DNA from: Delftia tsuruhatensis NBRC 16741
GTDB taxonomy: Bacteria > Pseudomonadota > Gammaproteobacteria > Burkholderiales > Burkholderiaceae_C
Reading direction: 5' to 3'
DNA length: 64,000 nt
NCBI RefSeq assembly: GCF_001571325.1
Contig: NZ_BCTO01000038.1
Span: 20,802 to 84,801, forward strand
This document shows, piece by piece, positions 23,630 through 33,239 of this stretch (position 1 is the stretch's first letter; every line of letters starts with the position of its first letter). Below the pieces are notes generated by a model. That model did not search any database, had not been told where the DNA came from, and saw only the letters and a program-made list of their open reading frames with translations. The position numbers were made by a program, and so were the translations under genes.

Positions 23630-24199
23630 TCAGTGCGTGACCCGCGCGCGGATCTCCGGCAGGGCTTTTTGCAGGTAGTAGACCATCGACCAGACGGTGA
23701 GCACCGCCGCCACCCAGATCAGCACCTGGCCCCAGACGCCGGTGTCGATCATGCCGAACACACGGCCGTCGTACAGCAGGAAGGGGATGGCCACCATCTG
23801 CGCCGTGGTCTTGAGCTTGCCCAGCATGTGCACGGCCACGCTCTTGCCCGCGCCCAGGTGGGCCATCCATTCGCGCAGGGCCGAGATGGCGATCTCGCGG
23901 CCGATGATGATCAGGGCCACGAACACATCGGTGCGCTGCAGATGCACCAGCACCAGCAGCGAGGCGCAGACCAGGAACTTGTCGGCCACGGGATCGAGGA
24001 AGGCGCCGAAGGCCGATGTCTGGTTGAGCTTGCGCGCCAGGTAGCCGTCGAGCCAGTCGGTGGCCGCGAAGACGATGAACATGACCGTGGCGACCAGGTT
24101 GCGGGTCGCCACGTCGAAAGGCGCATAGAACACCCCGACGATCAGCGGAATCGCGACGATCCGCGTACAGGTCATCAAGGTGGGGATTGTGAGAAACAT
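23630..24199 (-). CDS. pgsA: CDP-diacylglycerol-glycerol-3-phosphate 3-phosphatidyltransferase
   Basis: A 189-residue membrane enzyme that makes phosphatidylglycerophosphate, the first committed step to phosphatidylglycerol. The CDP-alcohol phosphotransferase motif is complete: DWLDGYLARKLNQTSAFGAF followed by LDPVADK. There are about four or five hydrophobic segments. The start MFLTIPTLMTCTRI at 24199 fits the family; an ATG three codons upstream is also possible. It follows uvrC by about 78 bases, a common pairing in proteobacteria. Confidence 0.93.
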   Translation of the reverse strand: MFLTIPTLMTCTRIVAIPLIVGVFYAPFDVATRNLVATVMFIVFAATDWLDGYLARKLNQTSAFGAFLDPVADKFLVCASLLVLVHLQRTDVFVALIIIGREIAISALREWMAHLGAGKSVAVHMLGKLKTTAQMVAIPFLLYDGRVFGMIDTGVWGQVLIWVAAVLTVWSMVYYLQKALPEIRARVTH

Positions 24200-24276
24200 G
24201 GCCGCCATTGTGTCACGTACCTTGGTGTTTGAGGTTCTGTTTGCGGGCCTGCGGTGCAGCCCGCGGGACAGTCGTT

Positions 24277-26229
24277 TCAATGCAATGCACGGTAGATATC
24301 TTCAGCCAGCGCAGCCGAGATGCCGTCCACGCTGCACAGGTCTTCCACCGTGGCTTCCGACACGCCGCGCACGCCGCCGAAGCGCTGCAGCAGGCGCGCG
24401 CGCTTCTTGGGGCCCACGCCCGGAATCTCCTCGAGCTTGCCGCCGCCCACGCGCACCTTGGCGCGCGCCGCGCGCATGCCGGTGATGGCGAAGCGGTGGG
24501 CCTCGTCGCGGATCTGGGCCACCAGCATCAGCGCGGCCGAGTCGTAGCCCAGGTAGATCTTCTCGCGCCCGTCGGCAAAGACCAGTTCTTCCAGGCCGAC
24601 CTTGCGCCCCTCGCCCTTTTCCACGCCCACGATGCGCGAGACATCGAGCCCCAGCTGCTCGAAGACTTCGCGCGCCATGCTGACCTGGCCCTTGCCACCG
24701 TCGACCAGCACCAGGTCCGGCAGTTGCGGCTGCTTGCCGGTGAGCTCGGCACCGCCCGCCTCTCTTTGCGCCTCGGCCACGCGGCTGTAGCGGCGCGTCA
24801 GCACCTGGCGCATGGCGGCATAGTCGTCGCCGCCCGTGATGCCTTCGATGTTGAAGCGCCGGTATTCGCTGCTTTGCATCTTGTGGTGATGGAAGACCAC
24901 GCAGGAGGCCTGCGTGGCCTCGCCTGCCGTGTGCGAGATGTCGAAGCATTCGATGGTGAGTTCGTCCAGGTTCTCGCAGGCCAGGTCCAGCGCCTCGACC
25001 AGCGCGCGCGTGCGCGCCTGCTGCGAGCCTTCTTCGGCCAGCAGGCGGGCCATCTGGATGTCGGCGTTCTTTTGCGCCATCTCCAGCCAGATGCGCCGCT
25101 GCTCGCGCGGCTGCTGCACGGCGGTGATGCGCACGCCGCCTTGCTCGCTCAGCAGCGCCAGCAGTTTCTTGTCCACCGGGTGGCTGACGATGAGCACGGG
25201 CGGCACGGCCACGCCGGTGTAGTGCTGGGCGATGAAGGCCTCCAGCACGATCTCCTCGACCGGGCGCGCGGACTCGGCAAGACTGGCCTCTTCCTCGCCG
25301 GCGTAGACCGAGGCGGCATCGCCCAGGTTGGCGGGAAAGTACGGCCGGTCGCCCAGGTGGCGGCCGCCGCGCACCATGGCCAGGTTCACGCAGGCGCGGC
25401 CGCCCTGCACCTTCACGGCGAGGATGTCCACGTCGCGGTCGTCGGCGGTTTCTATGACCTGCTGGTGCAGCACGCGCGACAGTGCCGTCATCTGGTTGCG
25501 CACCTCGGCGGCCTGCTCGTATTCCATGCGCCCGGCGTGCTCCATCATGCGGGCCTCCAGCTGGCGCAGCAGTTCCTGGGTCTCGCCGCGCAGCATGGCC
25601 TCGGCATTGCGCACATCCAGCGCATAGGCTTCGGGCGAGATCAGGTCCACGCAGGGGCCGGAGCAGCGCTTGATCTGGTAGAGCAGGCAGGGCCGCGAGC
25701 GGTTGGCGAAGACCGTGTCCTCGCAGGTGCGCAGCCTGAAGACCTTTTGCAGCAGCTGGATGCTTTCCTTGACGGCCCAGGCATTGGGATAGGGGCCGAA
25801 GTAGCGGTGGCGCTTGTCCACGGCGCCGCGGTAGTAGGCCATGCGGGCGAAGAGCTGGTGGGCCGGCTCGCCATCCCGGCCGTCGCGCGCGGCCACGCCG
25901 GTGATCTTCAGATAGGGATAGCTCTTGTCGTCCCTGAACAGGATGTTGTACTTGGGTTGCTGCGTCTTGATCAGATTGTTTTCGAGCAGCAGGGCCTCGG
26001 CCTCGGAGCGCACCACCGTGGTCTCCATGCGGGCGATCTTGCCCACCATGTGACCTATGCGCGTGCCGCCATGGTTCTTGGTGAAGTAGCTGGAGACGCG
26101 GCGCTTGAGGTTGATGGCCTTGCCCACGTACAGCAGCGTGCCTGCCGCGTCGAAATAGCGGTAGACGCCGGGCAGACCCGGCAGCGCTGCCACCTGGGCC
26201 AGCAGTTCATCGGAATGGGGTTCGGACAT
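24277..26229 (-). CDS. uvrC: UvrABC excinuclease subunit C
   Basis: A 650-residue nucleotide-excision repair nuclease that makes both incisions around a DNA lesion. The N-terminal GIY-YIG domain has [18 protein letters not shown] at about 21-38; the UvrB-interacting UVR helix pair ([18 protein letters not shown]) is near 240; the RNase H-like C-terminal domain contains [13 protein letters not shown]; two helix-hairpin-helix motifs end the protein ([13 protein letters not shown]). Length is normal. Confidence 0.97.
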   Translation of the reverse strand: MSEPHSDELLAQVAALPGLPGVYRYFDAAGTLLYVGKAINLKRRVSSYFTKNHGGTRIGHMVGKIARMETTVVRSEAEALLLENNLIKTQQPKYNILFRDDKSYPYLKITGVAARDGRDGEPAHQLFARMAYYRGAVDKRHRYFGPYPNAWAVKESIQLLQKVFRLRTCEDTVFANRSRPCLLYQIKRCSGPCVDLISPEAYALDVRNAEAMLRGETQELLRQLEARMMEHAGRMEYEQAAEVRNQMTALSRVLHQQVIETADDRDVDILAVKVQGGRACVNLAMVRGGRHLGDRPYFPANLGDAASVYAGEEEASLAESARPVEEIVLEAFIAQHYTGVAVPPVLIVSHPVDKKLLALLSEQGGVRITAVQQPREQRRIWLEMAQKNADIQMARLLAEEGSQQARTRALVEALDLACENLDELTIECFDISHTAGEATQASCVVFHHHKMQSSEYRRFNIEGITGGDDYAAMRQVLTRRYSRVAEAQREAGGAELTGKQPQLPDLVLVDGGKGQVSMAREVFEQLGLDVSRIVGVEKGEGRKVGLEELVFADGREKIYLGYDSAALMLVAQIRDEAHRFAITGMRAARAKVRVGGGKLEEIPGVGPKKRARLLQRFGGVRGVSEATVEDLCSVDGISAALAEDIYRALH

Positions 26230-26252
26230 GCGCCTATTGTGGCCGCTGCCCG

Positions 26253-26270
26253 GGCCCGCCGCAGCGGGCC
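26253..26270. terminator. GC-rich hairpin between the Bug gene and uvrC
   Basis: GGCCCGC, loop CGCA, GCGGGCC, with a second GC hairpin nearby. No T run follows, so termination is uncertain. Confidence 0.35.
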
Positions 26271-26287
26271 TGCGGGCCCTCGGGCTC

Positions 26288-27274
26288 TTACTCGGCCTCG
26301 ATCTTCGAGGACTTGACCACCTGGGCCCAGTTGGCCCAGTCGGTCTTGACCATGGCGCCGAGCTGCTGCGGGTTCATGTAGTCGGCCGTGGCGCCCTGCT
26401 CCTGCGCCTTTTGCTTGAAGGCCGGGTTCTCCACGACCTTCTTGAGGTCTGCCGTGAGCTTGTCGATCACGGGCCTGGGCGTGGCGGCGGGCGCGAACAC
26501 GGCAAACCAGGAGGTGGCGTTGACGCCTGCGTAGCCGGCCTCGGCCGTGGTGGGCGCATCCGGCAGGCTGGGCAGGCGCTGCGTGCCGGTGACGGCCAGC
26601 ACGCGCAGCTTGCCGCTTTGCACATGGGGCATGAAGGGCGGCGCCGTGCCGAAGGTCAGGTCCACCTGGCCACCCAGCAGGTCCTGCAGCGCGGGGCCCG
26701 TGCCCTTGTAGGGGACGTGGACCATCTTGATGCCGGCCTGCTGCTCCAGCATGGCGCCGGTCACGTGCTGCAGCGATCCGTTGCCGGAAGAGGCGTAGTT
26801 CAGCTTGCCCGGGTTGGCCTTGGCATAGGCCACGAGTTCGGCCAGCGTCTTCACGGGCAGCTCGGACCGCACCACGATGATCTGCGGCGCCGACAGCACA
26901 TTGGCCACGGGCTGGAAGTCGCCCTGCTCCCAGGTGCGGGCCTTGGTCAGGTGGGGCGAGATCACGTGGTAGCCCGAGTACTGCATGAGCAGGGTGTAGC
27001 CATCGGCCTCGGCACGCTTGACCAGGCTGGCCGCGATGGAGCCGTTGCCACCGCCCTTGTTGTCCACCACCACCGACTGGCCGATCACCGGCGCCAGCGC
27101 CTGGGCCGCCATGCGCGCGGCCAGGTCGGTGGTGCCGCCGGCTGCGGCCGGCACGATCATGGTGATGGTCTTGGCGGGGTAGCCGCCCTGGGCCAGCGCG
27201 GCCGTGCCGCCCAGGCCCAGTCCTGCGATGGCCATGGCCACGGCTGCGATCTGTCTGCGTTGAATCTTCTTCAT
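26288..27274 (-). CDS. Bug/TctC-family periplasmic solute-binding receptor
   Basis: A 328-residue secreted receptor. The signal peptide spans about residues 1-28 (basic MKKIQRRQ, hydrophobic core, cleavage after AALA). The mature start [20 protein letters not shown] is the hallmark of Bug proteins, which bind carboxylates for tripartite tricarboxylate transporters. No TctA/B membrane genes are nearby. It lies downstream of the lyase and CoA-transferase genes, so its ligand is probably the acid they degrade. Confidence 0.9.
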   Translation of the reverse strand: MKKIQRRQIAAVAMAIAGLGLGGTAALAQGGYPAKTITMIVPAAAGGTTDLAARMAAQALAPVIGQSVVVDNKGGGNGSIAASLVKRAEADGYTLLMQYSGYHVISPHLTKARTWEQGDFQPVANVLSAPQIIVVRSELPVKTLAELVAYAKANPGKLNYASSGNGSLQHVTGAMLEQQAGIKMVHVPYKGTGPALQDLLGGQVDLTFGTAPPFMPHVQSGKLRVLAVTGTQRLPSLPDAPTTAEAGYAGVNATSWFAVFAPAATPRPVIDKLTADLKKVVENPAFKQKAQEQGATADYMNPQQLGAMVKTDWANWAQVVKSSKIEAE

Positions 27275-27325
27275 CTTTGTCTCCTTGGTTTGCTCGGTTC
27301 TTGTGAATGAGAATGCGCGCCGGCC

Positions 27326-28315
27326 TCAGCCCTTGGCCAAAGCCCGTTCGCGGATGGCTGCAAAGTCGGCTGGTGGCTGGTGCAGGTCCAGCCGCGCGCC
27401 GGCCTTGGCGATCTGGCTGGCCGTGTCATGGCCGATCAGCGCGGGCAGGCTGCGCGCGGCCGCGACGATCTGCGCCAGGTCCACGCCGGTGTCGTAGCCC
27501 ATGAGCTGCAGCGCGTGGACGATGTCCTCCGTGCAGGCATTGCCCGAGGCGCCCGGCGCATAGGGGCAGCCGCCCAGGCCGCCGATGGAGGCATCGAAGC
27601 GGTCGCCGCCCGCCTCGATGGAGGCCAGCACATTGGCCAGCGCCATGCCGCGCGTGTTGTGGAAATGCAGGGTCATGCCCAGCTGCGGCCAGCGCTGCCG
27701 GAAGGCGGCCACCATGGCGCGCACCTGGGTCGGGAAGGCCATGCCCGTGGTGTCGCACAGCGTGATGCCCTGCACGCCCAGATCGGCAAAGCGCTGCACC
27801 CAGCCGAAGACTTCCTGCTGCGGCACATCGCCCTCCATGGGGCAGCCAAAGCAGCACGACAGCGAGACATTGACGGGCACGCCCGCCTGCTGCGCCGTGG
27901 CCACGACCTGGGCCAGCGCCGCGAACGACTGGCTGCGCTGCATGCGCAGGTTGCACAGGTTGTGGGTCTCGCTGACCGACATGACGAGGTTGAGTTCGTC
28001 CGTGCGCGCCTCGATGGCGCGCTCGGCGCCCCGCGCATTGGGCACCAGGGCGGTGTAGACGGTGCCGGGGCGGCGTTCGATCTCGCGCATGACGATTTCG
28101 CCATCGCGCAGTGCGGGAATGGCCGTGGGCGAGACAAAGGCCGTGACCTCGATCTTGGACAGGCCGGCCTGCGACAGCGCATTGACCAGGGCGATCTTGT
28201 CCTCGGTGGGGACAAAGGCCTGCTCCATCTGCAGCCCGTCGCGCGTGCCGACCTCGTTGAAGAAAACGCGGCGGCCCGCGCCCTGCCAGACATCCGTGGT
28301 GTGGACGGCGTTCAT
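27326..28315 (-). CDS. Hydroxymethylglutaryl-CoA lyase family enzyme
   Basis: A 329-residue TIM-barrel lyase. It shows NEVGTRDGLQMEQAFVPT (catalytic Arg-Asp near 25-26), CFGCPMEGDVPQQE and the signature loop GGCPYAPGASGNACTEDIV with its active-site Cys. The family splits HMG-CoA into acetyl-CoA and acetoacetate in leucine or HMG catabolism; related enzymes act on citramalyl-CoA or similar 3-hydroxyacyl-CoAs. Its ATG overlaps the stop of the CoA-transferase gene, so the two act in sequence. Confidence 0.9.
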   Translation of the reverse strand: MNAVHTTDVWQGAGRRVFFNEVGTRDGLQMEQAFVPTEDKIALVNALSQAGLSKIEVTAFVSPTAIPALRDGEIVMREIERRPGTVYTALVPNARGAERAIEARTDELNLVMSVSETHNLCNLRMQRSQSFAALAQVVATAQQAGVPVNVSLSCCFGCPMEGDVPQQEVFGWVQRFADLGVQGITLCDTTGMAFPTQVRAMVAAFRQRWPQLGMTLHFHNTRGMALANVLASIEAGGDRFDASIGGLGGCPYAPGASGNACTEDIVHALQLMGYDTGVDLAQIVAAARSLPALIGHDTASQIAKAGARLDLHQPPADFAAIRERALAKG

Positions 28316-29529
28316 TGGATCACTCCCTTGCTGCGCAGCAGCGCAATCTGTTCGGCCGTGAGGCCGGCCTCGGCCAGCACCGCGTCGGTGTCGTCGCCCA
28401 CATGGGGGGCGCTGGTGCGCACCGTGCCCGGCGTGAGCGAGAGCTTGGGCACGATGCCCGGCACCTCGATGTCGTCGCCGTCGCGCGTGTGCTGGCTGAG
28501 GATCATGTCGCGGGCGCGGTAGTGCGGGTCCTCGGCAATGTCCTTGGCGGTGTAGACCTTGCCGGCCGGCACGCGTGCGGCGGCCAGCTGGTCCATCACG
28601 GCCTGCACGCTCTGCGTGCGCGTCCAGCCGCCGATGACGGCATCGATCTCGGCAATGCGCGCCACGCGGCCCGCGTTGTCGGCCAGTTGCGGATCGTCAG
28701 CCAGGTCCTGGCGGCCGATGGTGGCCATCAGGCGCTTGAAGATGGAGTCGCCATTGCCGGCCACCAGCACCCAGCCGTCCTGGCAGGGATAGGCGTTGGA
28801 CGGCGCGATGCCCGGCAGCGCGCTGCCTGCGGCCTCCCGCACGGCGCCGAAGGCGCTGTATTCGGGCAGCAGGCTTTCCATGACGTTGAACACGGCCTCA
28901 TGCAGCGCCACGTCGATGACCTGGCCGGCACCGCCGTTCACCTTGCGGTGGTACAGGGCCATCATCACGCCGATCACGCCATGCAGCGCGGCCAGCGTGT
29001 CGCCAATCGAGACGCCCACGCGCACCGGCACCCGGCCCGGCTCGGCCGTCAGGTGGCGCAGGCCGCCCATGGCCTCGCCGATCACGCCAAAGCCCGGCAG
29101 GTCGCGGTAGGGGCCGGTCTGGCCGTAGCCCGAGATGCGCAGGATGACCAGCCCGGGGTTGAGCGCATGCAGCTGCTCGGGCGACATGCCCCAGCCCTCC
29201 AGCGTGCCGGGACGGAAGTTCTCCACCAGCACATCGGCCTCGGCGATCAGGCGCCGCGCGATGTCCTGGCCCTCCTGCTGGCGCAGGTCCAGCGCCACCG
29301 AACGCTTGTTGCGCGACTGCACCTGCCACCAGACCGAGGTGCCGTTCTTGATCAGGCGCCAGTTGCGCAGCGGATCGCCCGCGCCCGGCGCCTCGATCTT
29401 GACCACGTCGGCGCCGAATTCGCCCAGCGTCTTGCCGCAGAACGGCCCGGCGATCAATTGCCCCATCTCGACCACGCGCACGCCGCTGAGCGCGCCGGGT
29501 GTGGGGGCCTGCCTTGTCTGTTGTGTCAT
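28312..29529 (-). CDS. Class III (CaiB/BaiF) CoA-transferase
   Basis: A 405-residue enzyme starting MTQQTRQAPTPGALSGVRVV. Family features are VVEMGQLIAGPFCGKTLGEF, the catalytic-Asp region ADVVKIEAPGAGDPLRNW, NKRSVALDLRQQEGQ and DVLVENFRPGTLEGWG. It moves CoA from a donor such as succinyl-CoA to a free acid, here probably the substrate then cleaved by the downstream lyase. It is first in the minus-strand operon and divergent from a LysR gene. Confidence 0.9.
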   Translation of the reverse strand: MTQQTRQAPTPGALSGVRVVEMGQLIAGPFCGKTLGEFGADVVKIEAPGAGDPLRNWRLIKNGTSVWWQVQSRNKRSVALDLRQQEGQDIARRLIAEADVLVENFRPGTLEGWGMSPEQLHALNPGLVILRISGYGQTGPYRDLPGFGVIGEAMGGLRHLTAEPGRVPVRVGVSIGDTLAALHGVIGVMMALYHRKVNGGAGQVIDVALHEAVFNVMESLLPEYSAFGAVREAAGSALPGIAPSNAYPCQDGWVLVAGNGDSIFKRLMATIGRQDLADDPQLADNAGRVARIAEIDAVIGGWTRTQSVQAVMDQLAAARVPAGKVYTAKDIAEDPHYRARDMILSQHTRDGDDIEVPGIVPKLSLTPGTVRTSAPHVGDDTDAVLAEAGLTAEQIALLRSKGVIQ

Positions 29530-29697
29530 GGGTTAGCGCTTCCTCTTTGTCTCCTGCGGCCGGCCTCCGATGGCATTGCCGCGGCGCCGATCTTGCCGCC
29601 GTCCGCGACGGCCGCAAAACGCTCAAGCGCGACGCTGCCATCGCAAACCGGCATGGCAGAACCCGGTCGGGCGGGGCCGGGCGATAATCGCCACCCC

Positions 29698-30582
29698 ATG
29701 AAACTCGACCCGATTTCGCTGCGCCTGTTCGTGGCCGTGATGGAGGAAAGCGCCATCGCCCGCGCCGCCGCACGTGAACACATCGCCCCCTCGGCCGCCA
29801 GCCGGCGGCTGGCCGAGCTGGAGAGCCAGCTGCAGGTGGAGCTGTTCACCCGCAGCAACCGCGGCAGCGTACCCACGGCCGCCGCCTATGCACTGCTGAA
29901 CATGGCGCGCGGCGTGCTCAATGACCTGGACGGCATCGGCGAGCAGATGCGCGAGTACGGCAGCGGCCTGCGCGGCCATGTGCGCGTGATGGCCAACATC
30001 TCGGCCATCACCCAGTTCCTGCCCTCCCAGCTGCAGCGCTTCCTGGACCAGCACCCGCATGTGGACGTGCGCCTGCAGGAGCGGGTGAGCAGCGACATCG
30101 CGCGCGCCGTGGCCGACAACGAGGCCGATATCGGCATCCTCAACCAGGGCAGCTACGGCGAGAAGATCCGCCTGCGCCCGTACCGGCGCGATCGCCTCAT
30201 CGTCATCGTCCCCCAGGGCCATGCGCTGGCGCGCCGGCGCTCGCTGCGGCTGGCCCAGGTGCTGGACCATGACCTGGTGGGCATGCACGCCGGCAGCGCG
30301 CTCAACCACCAGATCACGCGCGCCGCGGCCGACCTGGGCCTGCAGCCCCGGCTGCGCATGAAGGTCACGGGCTATGACGCGCTGTGCCTGATGGTGGCCT
30401 CGGGCCTGGGCGTCGGCATCCTGCCCGAAGGCAGTGCCCGCCTGTACCTGGGTGCCCTGCCGCTGCGCTGCATTGCGCTGGACGAGCCCTGGGCCGAGCG
30501 CCAGCTGATGCTGTGCGTGCGCTCGCAGGAGGCCCTGCCGCCCGTGGCGCAGTTGCTGGTCGAACACCTGTGCGAACCCTGA
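29698..30582 (+). CDS. LysR-family transcriptional regulator
   Basis: A 294-residue regulator. The N-terminal winged helix-turn-helix is at about residues 5-60 (LRLFVAVMEESAIARAAARE, then IAPSAASRRLAELE); the rest is a periplasmic-binding-like effector domain. It diverges from the CoA-transferase/lyase/receptor operon across 168 bases, the classic LysR arrangement, so it probably controls that operon and senses its substrate. Confidence 0.9.
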   Translation: MKLDPISLRLFVAVMEESAIARAAAREHIAPSAASRRLAELESQLQVELFTRSNRGSVPTAAAYALLNMARGVLNDLDGIGEQMREYGSGLRGHVRVMANISAITQFLPSQLQRFLDQHPHVDVRLQERVSSDIARAVADNEADIGILNQGSYGEKIRLRPYRRDRLIVIVPQGHALARRRSLRLAQVLDHDLVGMHAGSALNHQITRAAADLGLQPRLRMKVTGYDALCLMVASGLGVGILPEGSARLYLGALPLRCIALDEPWAERQLMLCVRSQEALPPVAQLLVEHLCEP

Positions 30583-30587
30583 TTCCG

Positions 30588-31721
30588 ATGCTTGCCTTCA
30601 ACCCCATCCCCCCGGCCCCTCTGCCAGAACAGGCCGCTGCACGGACCTGGGACATCTTCTGCCAGGTCATAGACAACTTCGGCGACATCGGCGTGTGCTG
30701 GCGCGCGGCTGCCGACCTGGCCTCACGCGGCCAGCGCGTGCGGCTGTGGATGGACGACGCCAGCGCCCTGACCTGGATGGCGCCCCGGCCGCACCCGGCC
30801 GGACTCAGCGCGCACGGCTGGCCCACGCAGGCGCAGGACATTCCGCAGGCCGTGGGTGATGTGGTCATCGAGGCCTTCGGCTGCGAGATTCCGCCGCCCT
30901 TTCTGGCGGCCATCGCGCGCCGCGCGCCGCTGTGGATCAACCTGGAGTACCTGTCGGCCGAGGACTATGTGGAGCGCTGCCACCGCCTGCCCTCGCCGCT
31001 GATGTCGGGGCCGGCTGCGGGGTTGACGCGCTGGTTCTTCTACCCGGGCTTCACGGCCGCCACGGGCGGCCTGCTGCGCGAGCCGGACCTGGCCGCGCGC
31101 CAGGCGACTTTTGCTTCCGAGGGCCGGCAGGCCTGGCGCACACGCCACGGCATAGGCACCGGCGATTGCGCCATCTCGCTGTTCTGCTACGAGCCCCCTG
31201 CCCTGCCGCACTGGCTGTGCCAGCTGCATGCTGCGCCGCCCGCACCACAGGCCACGCATCTGCTGGTGACGCCCGGGCGCGCGGCAGCCGCGGTGCAGCA
31301 GGCCATGGCCGGCGTGACCGCCGCAGACCACGGTTCGGTGACCCGGCATGCGCTGCAGCCTTGCCCCCAGCCGCAGTTCGACGAGATGCTCTGGGCCTGC
31401 GACCTGAACCTGGTGCGCGGCGAGGATTCGCTGATACGTGCGCTGTGGGCCGGCCAGCCCCTGGTCTGGCACATCTATCCCCAGCACGACGACGCCCACC
31501 ACGACAAGCTAGACGCCTTCCTGGACTGGCTGCAGGCGCCGGCCAGCCTGCGCGCCTTCCACCATGCCTGGAACGGCATGACGCCGGCAAGCACCCTGCC
31601 CGCGATCACGCCTGCGCTGCTGCGGCAATGGCAGGACTGCGCACTGGCCGCGCGCGCGCGGCTGCTGCAACAGACCCCATTGATTGAGCAGCTGCAAGCT
31701 TTCGTGACCGAAAAAAGCTAG
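30588..31721 (+). CDS. earP: EF-P arginine rhamnosyltransferase EarP
   Basis: A 377-residue GT-B glycosyltransferase (formerly DUF2331). It shows WDIFCQVIDNFGDIGVCWRA near the start, WINLEYLSAEDYVERCH, and the C-terminal nucleotide-sugar site RGEDSLIRALWAGQPLVWHI followed by YPQHDDAH. It transfers rhamnose from dTDP-rhamnose to Arg32 of EF-P. The efp gene follows directly and encodes that arginine. It starts five bases after the LysR stop. Confidence 0.95.
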   Translation: MLAFNPIPPAPLPEQAAARTWDIFCQVIDNFGDIGVCWRAAADLASRGQRVRLWMDDASALTWMAPRPHPAGLSAHGWPTQAQDIPQAVGDVVIEAFGCEIPPPFLAAIARRAPLWINLEYLSAEDYVERCHRLPSPLMSGPAAGLTRWFFYPGFTAATGGLLREPDLAARQATFASEGRQAWRTRHGIGTGDCAISLFCYEPPALPHWLCQLHAAPPAPQATHLLVTPGRAAAAVQQAMAGVTAADHGSVTRHALQPCPQPQFDEMLWACDLNLVRGEDSLIRALWAGQPLVWHIYPQHDDAHHDKLDAFLDWLQAPASLRAFHHAWNGMTPASTLPAITPALLRQWQDCALAARARLLQQTPLIEQLQAFVTEKS

Positions 31722-31884
31722 AATGCACGTTTTGCCTCCCTGGAGGCGCCGTTGCGGGCGACCGCCAGCCGGCCGCCATCGACCAACCAGGGTTGCACCC
31801 GCCGCGGAACTGCGGCAGGCGCACCGTCCCAGCGACTTCGCTTGCCTGCCCTGTTGAGCGGCTTCAACCTCAGCCAAGCAAGCT

Positions 31885-32439
31885 ATGAAAATCGCTCAAG
31901 AAATCCGCGCCGGCAACGTGATCATGCACGGCAAGGACCCGATGATCGTCCTGAAGACCGAATACGCTCGCGGTGGCCGCGGCGCCGCCACCGTGCGCAT
32001 GAAGCTCAAGGCCCTGCTGTCGAACATGGGCACCGAAGTCGTGTTCAAGGCCGACGACAAGATCGACAACGTGATCCTGGACAAGAAGGAGTGCACCTAC
32101 TCCTACTTCGCCGATCCGATGTACGTCTGGATGGATGCCGAATACAACCAGTACGAAGTGGAAGCCGCCAACATGGGCGACGCCATCAACTACCTGGAAG
32201 ACGGCATGCAGGCCGAAGTCGTGTTCTACGACGGCAAGGCCATCTCCTGCGAACTGCCCACGTCCGTGGAACGCGAAATCACCTGGACCGAACCCGCCGT
32301 CAAGGGCGACACATCGGGCAAGGTGCTCAAGCCCGCCAAGATCGCCACCGGCTTCGAAGTGCCCGTGCCCCTGTTCGTGAGCCAGGGCGACAAGATCGAA
32401 ATCGATACCCGCACGGGCGAGTACCGCAAGCGCGTCTAA
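31885..32439 (+). CDS. efp: Elongation factor P
   Basis: A 184-residue three-domain factor that rescues ribosomes stalled on consecutive prolines. The tip of domain I reads [15 protein letters not shown] with Arg at position 32, the residue modified by EarP, rather than the lysine used by the EpmABC system. The ending TGEYRKRV is typical. An intrinsic terminator follows. Confidence 0.97.
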   Translation: MKIAQEIRAGNVIMHGKDPMIVLKTEYARGGRGAATVRMKLKALLSNMGTEVVFKADDKIDNVILDKKECTYSYFADPMYVWMDAEYNQYEVEAANMGDAINYLEDGMQAEVVFYDGKAISCELPTSVEREITWTEPAVKGDTSGKVLKPAKIATGFEVPVPLFVSQGDKIEIDTRTGEYRKRV

Positions 32440-32464
32440 ACAACGCTTGCAGTTCCCTCTGCGA

Positions 32465-32495
32465 AGCCCCTGGCAGTCTCTGCCAGGGGCTTTTT
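32465..32495 (+). terminator. Terminator after efp
   Basis: AGCCCCTGGCA, short loop, TGCCAGGGGCT, then TTTTC: a strong rho-independent terminator 26 bases after the efp stop. Confidence 0.85.
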
Positions 32496-32523
32496 CTTTG
32501 GGCGCGCGGCATCCATGCAGATA

Positions 32524-32567
32524 TTTACCCGGGTTTAATTGACTTGCATATTTTACCCGGCTAATAT
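32524..32567 (+). promoter_or_regulatory. Promoter with two TTTACCCGG operator boxes
   Basis: TTGACT (32539-32544), 17 bases, TAATAT (32562-32567), just upstream of the DUF2239 gene. One TTTACCCGG box (32524) lies before the -35 and an identical one (32552) inside the spacer, 28 bases apart. Each is the core of a near-palindrome (TTACCCGGCTAA; ACCCGGGT). This is the layout of a repressed promoter. Confidence 0.6.
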
Positions 32568-32574
32568 CCAGCAC

Positions 32575-33192
32575 ATGACTACCGACTCTTGCATGGCGGG
32601 CGCCGAGCCCGCACCCAGCTACACCATCTTCCAGGGCCATGGCCGCCTGCTGCAGGGGGACAGGCCTGCCGTCCTGCAGTTCCTGCAAAGCCATGAACAG
32701 CAGCCGCAAGGCAGCGGATCGGCGCCGCCGCTGTGGGTTTTCGACGACCACAGCGGCATGCGGCTGGACCTGGACTGGCGCAGCGAACTGGCCGCATCGC
32801 CCGCACCCGGACAAGCCGCCGCACCGCGCAGCGTGGGCCGCCCCAAGCTGGGCGTGGTGGCACGCGAAGTCACCTTGCTGCCACGGCACTGGGAATGGCT
32901 GAACCGCCAGCCCGGCGGCGCCTCCGGCGCACTGCGCAGACTGGTGGACGAGGCGCGTGGCAAGCATGCCGCACAGGATGCCGTGCGCGCCGCCACCGAG
33001 GCCGCCTACCGATTCATGAGCGAGATGGCGGGCGACCTGCCCCATTTCGAGGACGCCAGCCGCGCCCTCTTTGCACACCAGGCCGACGCCTTTGCAAGGC
33101 ACACCGCCACCTGGCCCGAGGATGTGCGAAGCTATCTGCAGCAACTGAGCAGCGCTGCCTGGTCCTCGCCGCCATCGCCAGCGCAGGACTGA
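32575..33192 (+). CDS. DUF2239 protein, possible ribbon-helix-helix regulator
   Basis: A 205-residue protein. The N-terminal half (YTIFQGHGRLLQGDRPAVLQ, LWVFDDHSGMRLDLDW) is the DUF2239 domain. The second half contains GRPKLGVVAREVTLLPRHWE followed by WLNRQPGGASGALRRLVDEA: a strand and two helices, which reads like a ribbon-helix-helix DNA-binding unit. It is cotranscribed with a MATE exporter from a promoter carrying two identical operator boxes, so autoregulation is a reasonable inference. No function is established for the family. Confidence 0.75.
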   Translation: MTTDSCMAGAEPAPSYTIFQGHGRLLQGDRPAVLQFLQSHEQQPQGSGSAPPLWVFDDHSGMRLDLDWRSELAASPAPGQAAAPRSVGRPKLGVVAREVTLLPRHWEWLNRQPGGASGALRRLVDEARGKHAAQDAVRAATEAAYRFMSEMAGDLPHFEDASRALFAHQADAFARHTATWPEDVRSYLQQLSSAAWSSPPSPAQD

Positions 33193-33239
33193 AGCCCCCG
33201 CCTTCCATTGCATTTTCTCGTCGCATTAACAGACACAAC

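Noticed and set aside
24208..26316. 702-codon frame antisense to uvrC
   Set aside because: Composition is typical of reverse-strand read-through in high-GC DNA; the other strand is a full UvrC.
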